Assembly (NCBI GenBank): GCA_910575245.1
Contig: CAJTEN010000015.1
Coordinates: forward strand, 62,001 to 126,000
DNA from: Clostridia bacterium
GTDB lineage: Bacteria; Bacillota; Clostridia; Lachnospirales; Lachnospiraceae
Length of the DNA: 64,000 bases
Direction: 5' to 3'
A model generated the notes under the pieces. It did not search any database and was not told the origin of the DNA. It saw nothing but the letters and a program-made list of their open reading frames with translations. A program made the translations under genes and the position numbers. How positions within the stretch are numbered: position 1 is the stretch's first letter; the number at the start of each line of letters is the position of its first letter. Below, in pieces: positions 62,845 through 64,000 of this stretch.

Positions 62845-64000
62845 ATGAAAAGAAGAGAATGGAATGTGACAAGGCATTTTACAATCAGAGGGGTGGTGAG
62901 CAAGCTGCTGCTGGGCCTGGCGCTGGCGCTGGCAGCCGGGATAGCAGCCTCACCCAATCTACAGCTTCCGGGAGTGATATCCCATGTTGAGGCAGTGAGC
63001 TCCTGGAGCGACAATTCCGTTTCGACTATTAACCGTACATCAGACCGTCAGATCAATGACGATGACCGGGCAGACGCCGATGAGGATATGCTCTATTATA
63101 TGCAGAGTCTGGAAGTGCGGTACAGTCTTGACGAGAAGGTGATGGAGAATCTTCATAAGGTATTTGACAGCGCGGTATATTATATTGCGAATACGGAGAT
63201 GTCGGTTACCGAGCTATGGTCCTATGTGTCGCAGGTCAAGGGGAATATGGAATCTACGGCCGTGGCGACGGTGACCATGACAACCAGTGAATTCCTGCAG
63301 GTAGGAGATAACTGGGAGACACCTACGGTAAGCTATGGACAGCAGGTTTCTATTGTACTCCCGGTGATTAATTTCGGTACGGAGGAACTGAACAATCTGA
63401 TCATAGAGCCGCAGACATCGACAGTAGTGACGGAATGGCCCTTCGAGCCGGACATGACCAGCTATCTGCAGACAGAGCCTTTTATTCCGGGTAATCAGAC
63501 CAAGGAAGCGGCGATGGCTAACAGAAGAGAGTTCACTTTTATCTTTACGGCCAGAAGCGATGTGATGTCGGGATATTATCCTTTAAAATTTAATGTATGG
63601 TACACGAAGGCGGGAGTCAGGAGCGAAGAACCGGCGGTGCTGACTGTATATGTAAAGACGGTCGGTAAGCCGGGCAGCGGCATCATCGGCGGAAGCGGAC
63701 AGGAAACTTCAGGATCCAAGCCCCGTATCGTGGTGACAGGATTTGAGACGAATCCGTCCCAGGTTTTTGCGGGAGATACCTTTACTCTGACGATTCATGT
63801 ACAGAATACTGCGAAGGATACGGCGGTGACGAACGTGCTTTTTGACATGCAGGCGGCACAGGAGGGCGAGGATAAGACCAATACCTACTCTGCGTTCCTG
63901 CCGACTTCCGGAGCCAGCTCCGTCTACATGGACAGGATCGGGGCAAATACGGCGGCAGATATCGTGATTGAGATGACGGCGAAGGCCGATCTGGCACAGA
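62845..64000 (+). CDS. Exported CARDB/COG1361-like protein, incomplete
   Basis: At least 385 residues; the frame is open at the window end. After a basic start comes a hydrophobic segment (about 19-36, VVSKLLLGLALALAAGIAA) that serves as signal peptide or anchor. Then there are about 85 helical residues and repeated beta-sandwich modules of about 110-130 residues (one around 125-270, another from about 300 with FAGDTFTLTIHVQNTAKDTA). Such modules resemble NEW3/CARDB or S-layer-type domains. It follows a MacB-like ATPase at 101 bp and may be the external part of that exporter. AAGAGG precedes the ATG. Confidence 0.78.
   Translation, partial: MKRREWNVTRHFTIRGVVSKLLLGLALALAAGIAASPNLQLPGVISHVEAVSSWSDNSVSTINRTSDRQINDDDRADADEDMLYYMQSLEVRYSLDEKVMENLHKVFDSAVYYIANTEMSVTELWSYVSQVKGNMESTAVATVTMTTSEFLQVGDNWETPTVSYGQQVSIVLPVINFGTEELNNLIIEPQTSTVVTEWPFEPDMTSYLQTEPFIPGNQTKEAAMANRREFTFIFTARSDVMSGYYPLKFNVWYTKAGVRSEEPAVLTVYVKTVGKPGSGIIGGSGQETSGSKPRIVVTGFETNPSQVFAGDTFTLTIHVQNTAKDTAVTNVLFDMQAAQEGEDKTNTYSAFLPTSGASSVYMDRIGANTAADIVIEMTAKADLAQ

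Overview
The window looks like chromosome of a gut-type anaerobic Firmicute of the Lachnospiraceae (Clostridia). The reasons are moderate GC, strong AAGGAGG-type ribosome binding sites, a bile salt hydrolase, MATE and BlaI/BlaR1-like genes, Bce-like peptide-sensing ABC modules, a PTS enzyme I with an HPr-type leader, and Fe-S/flavin enzymes suited to anaerobic life. I name no genus. No rRNA, tRNA or CRISPR array was seen.

Layout. 1-9.7 kb is carbohydrate handling: a HAD phosphatase, an amylosucrase-like GH13 enzyme and its LacI-type regulator with three matching operators, a truncated ptsH next to intact ptsI, a YbaK deacylase, an unknown protein paired with a GNAT-like acyltransferase, and a divergent GH30 glycosidase. 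10.3-16.3 kb has an Fe-S aldo/keto reductase and a glycerol operon (glpK, two flavoproteins, a DUF1667 cysteine protein). 16.5-31.4 kb is a block of signalling and ABC-transport modules. The first module is degenerate: its response regulator is cut short, its kinase is missing, and a HicB fragment and a mobile repeat are fused to the ATPase. It is followed by a RHH/PIN toxin-antitoxin pair, a complete regulator-kinase-ABC module, an Ogt DNA-repair gene and a second complete regulator-kinase-ATPase-FtsX module. 31.5-36 kb holds a DUF1703-type ATPase/nuclease, an intact IS4-family element, a gene fragment and an MgtC-like membrane protein. 36.3-39.3 kb (minus strand) is a BceAB-like exporter.

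39.7-57.9 kb is mixed housekeeping and environmental response: glutamine synthetase, MATE pump, bile salt hydrolase, a double-receiver protein, an Rrf2 regulator, a chemoreceptor, BlaI/BlaR1-like genes, MecA, a DEAD-box helicase, a YgjP-like metalloprotease, a TPR membrane protein and phosphoglycerate mutase. 58.5-64 kb has a GntR-ABC-permease operon of YtrA type, then a MacB-type ATPase followed by an exported protein that runs off the window.

The most distinctive content is non-coding. Three families of palindromic repeats occur in intergenic DNA: A, about 103 bp, TATAGTTAACGAC ends; B, 158-189 bp, 18-bp inverted ends and 9-10 bp target duplications; C, about 145 bp, RNA-like multi-hairpin. 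A short palindrome D also recurs. Family B has inserted next to family C in the same target context twice, in opposite orientations. A family A copy has become the 5' end of an ABC ATPase gene, and another lies in the leader of glnA. Several operators can be read directly: LacI-type sites, four palindromes at exactly 33-bp spacing, CTTAC-N6-GTAAG sites before two promoters of one module, an 18-bp BlaI-type dyad, and a GntR-type dyad.
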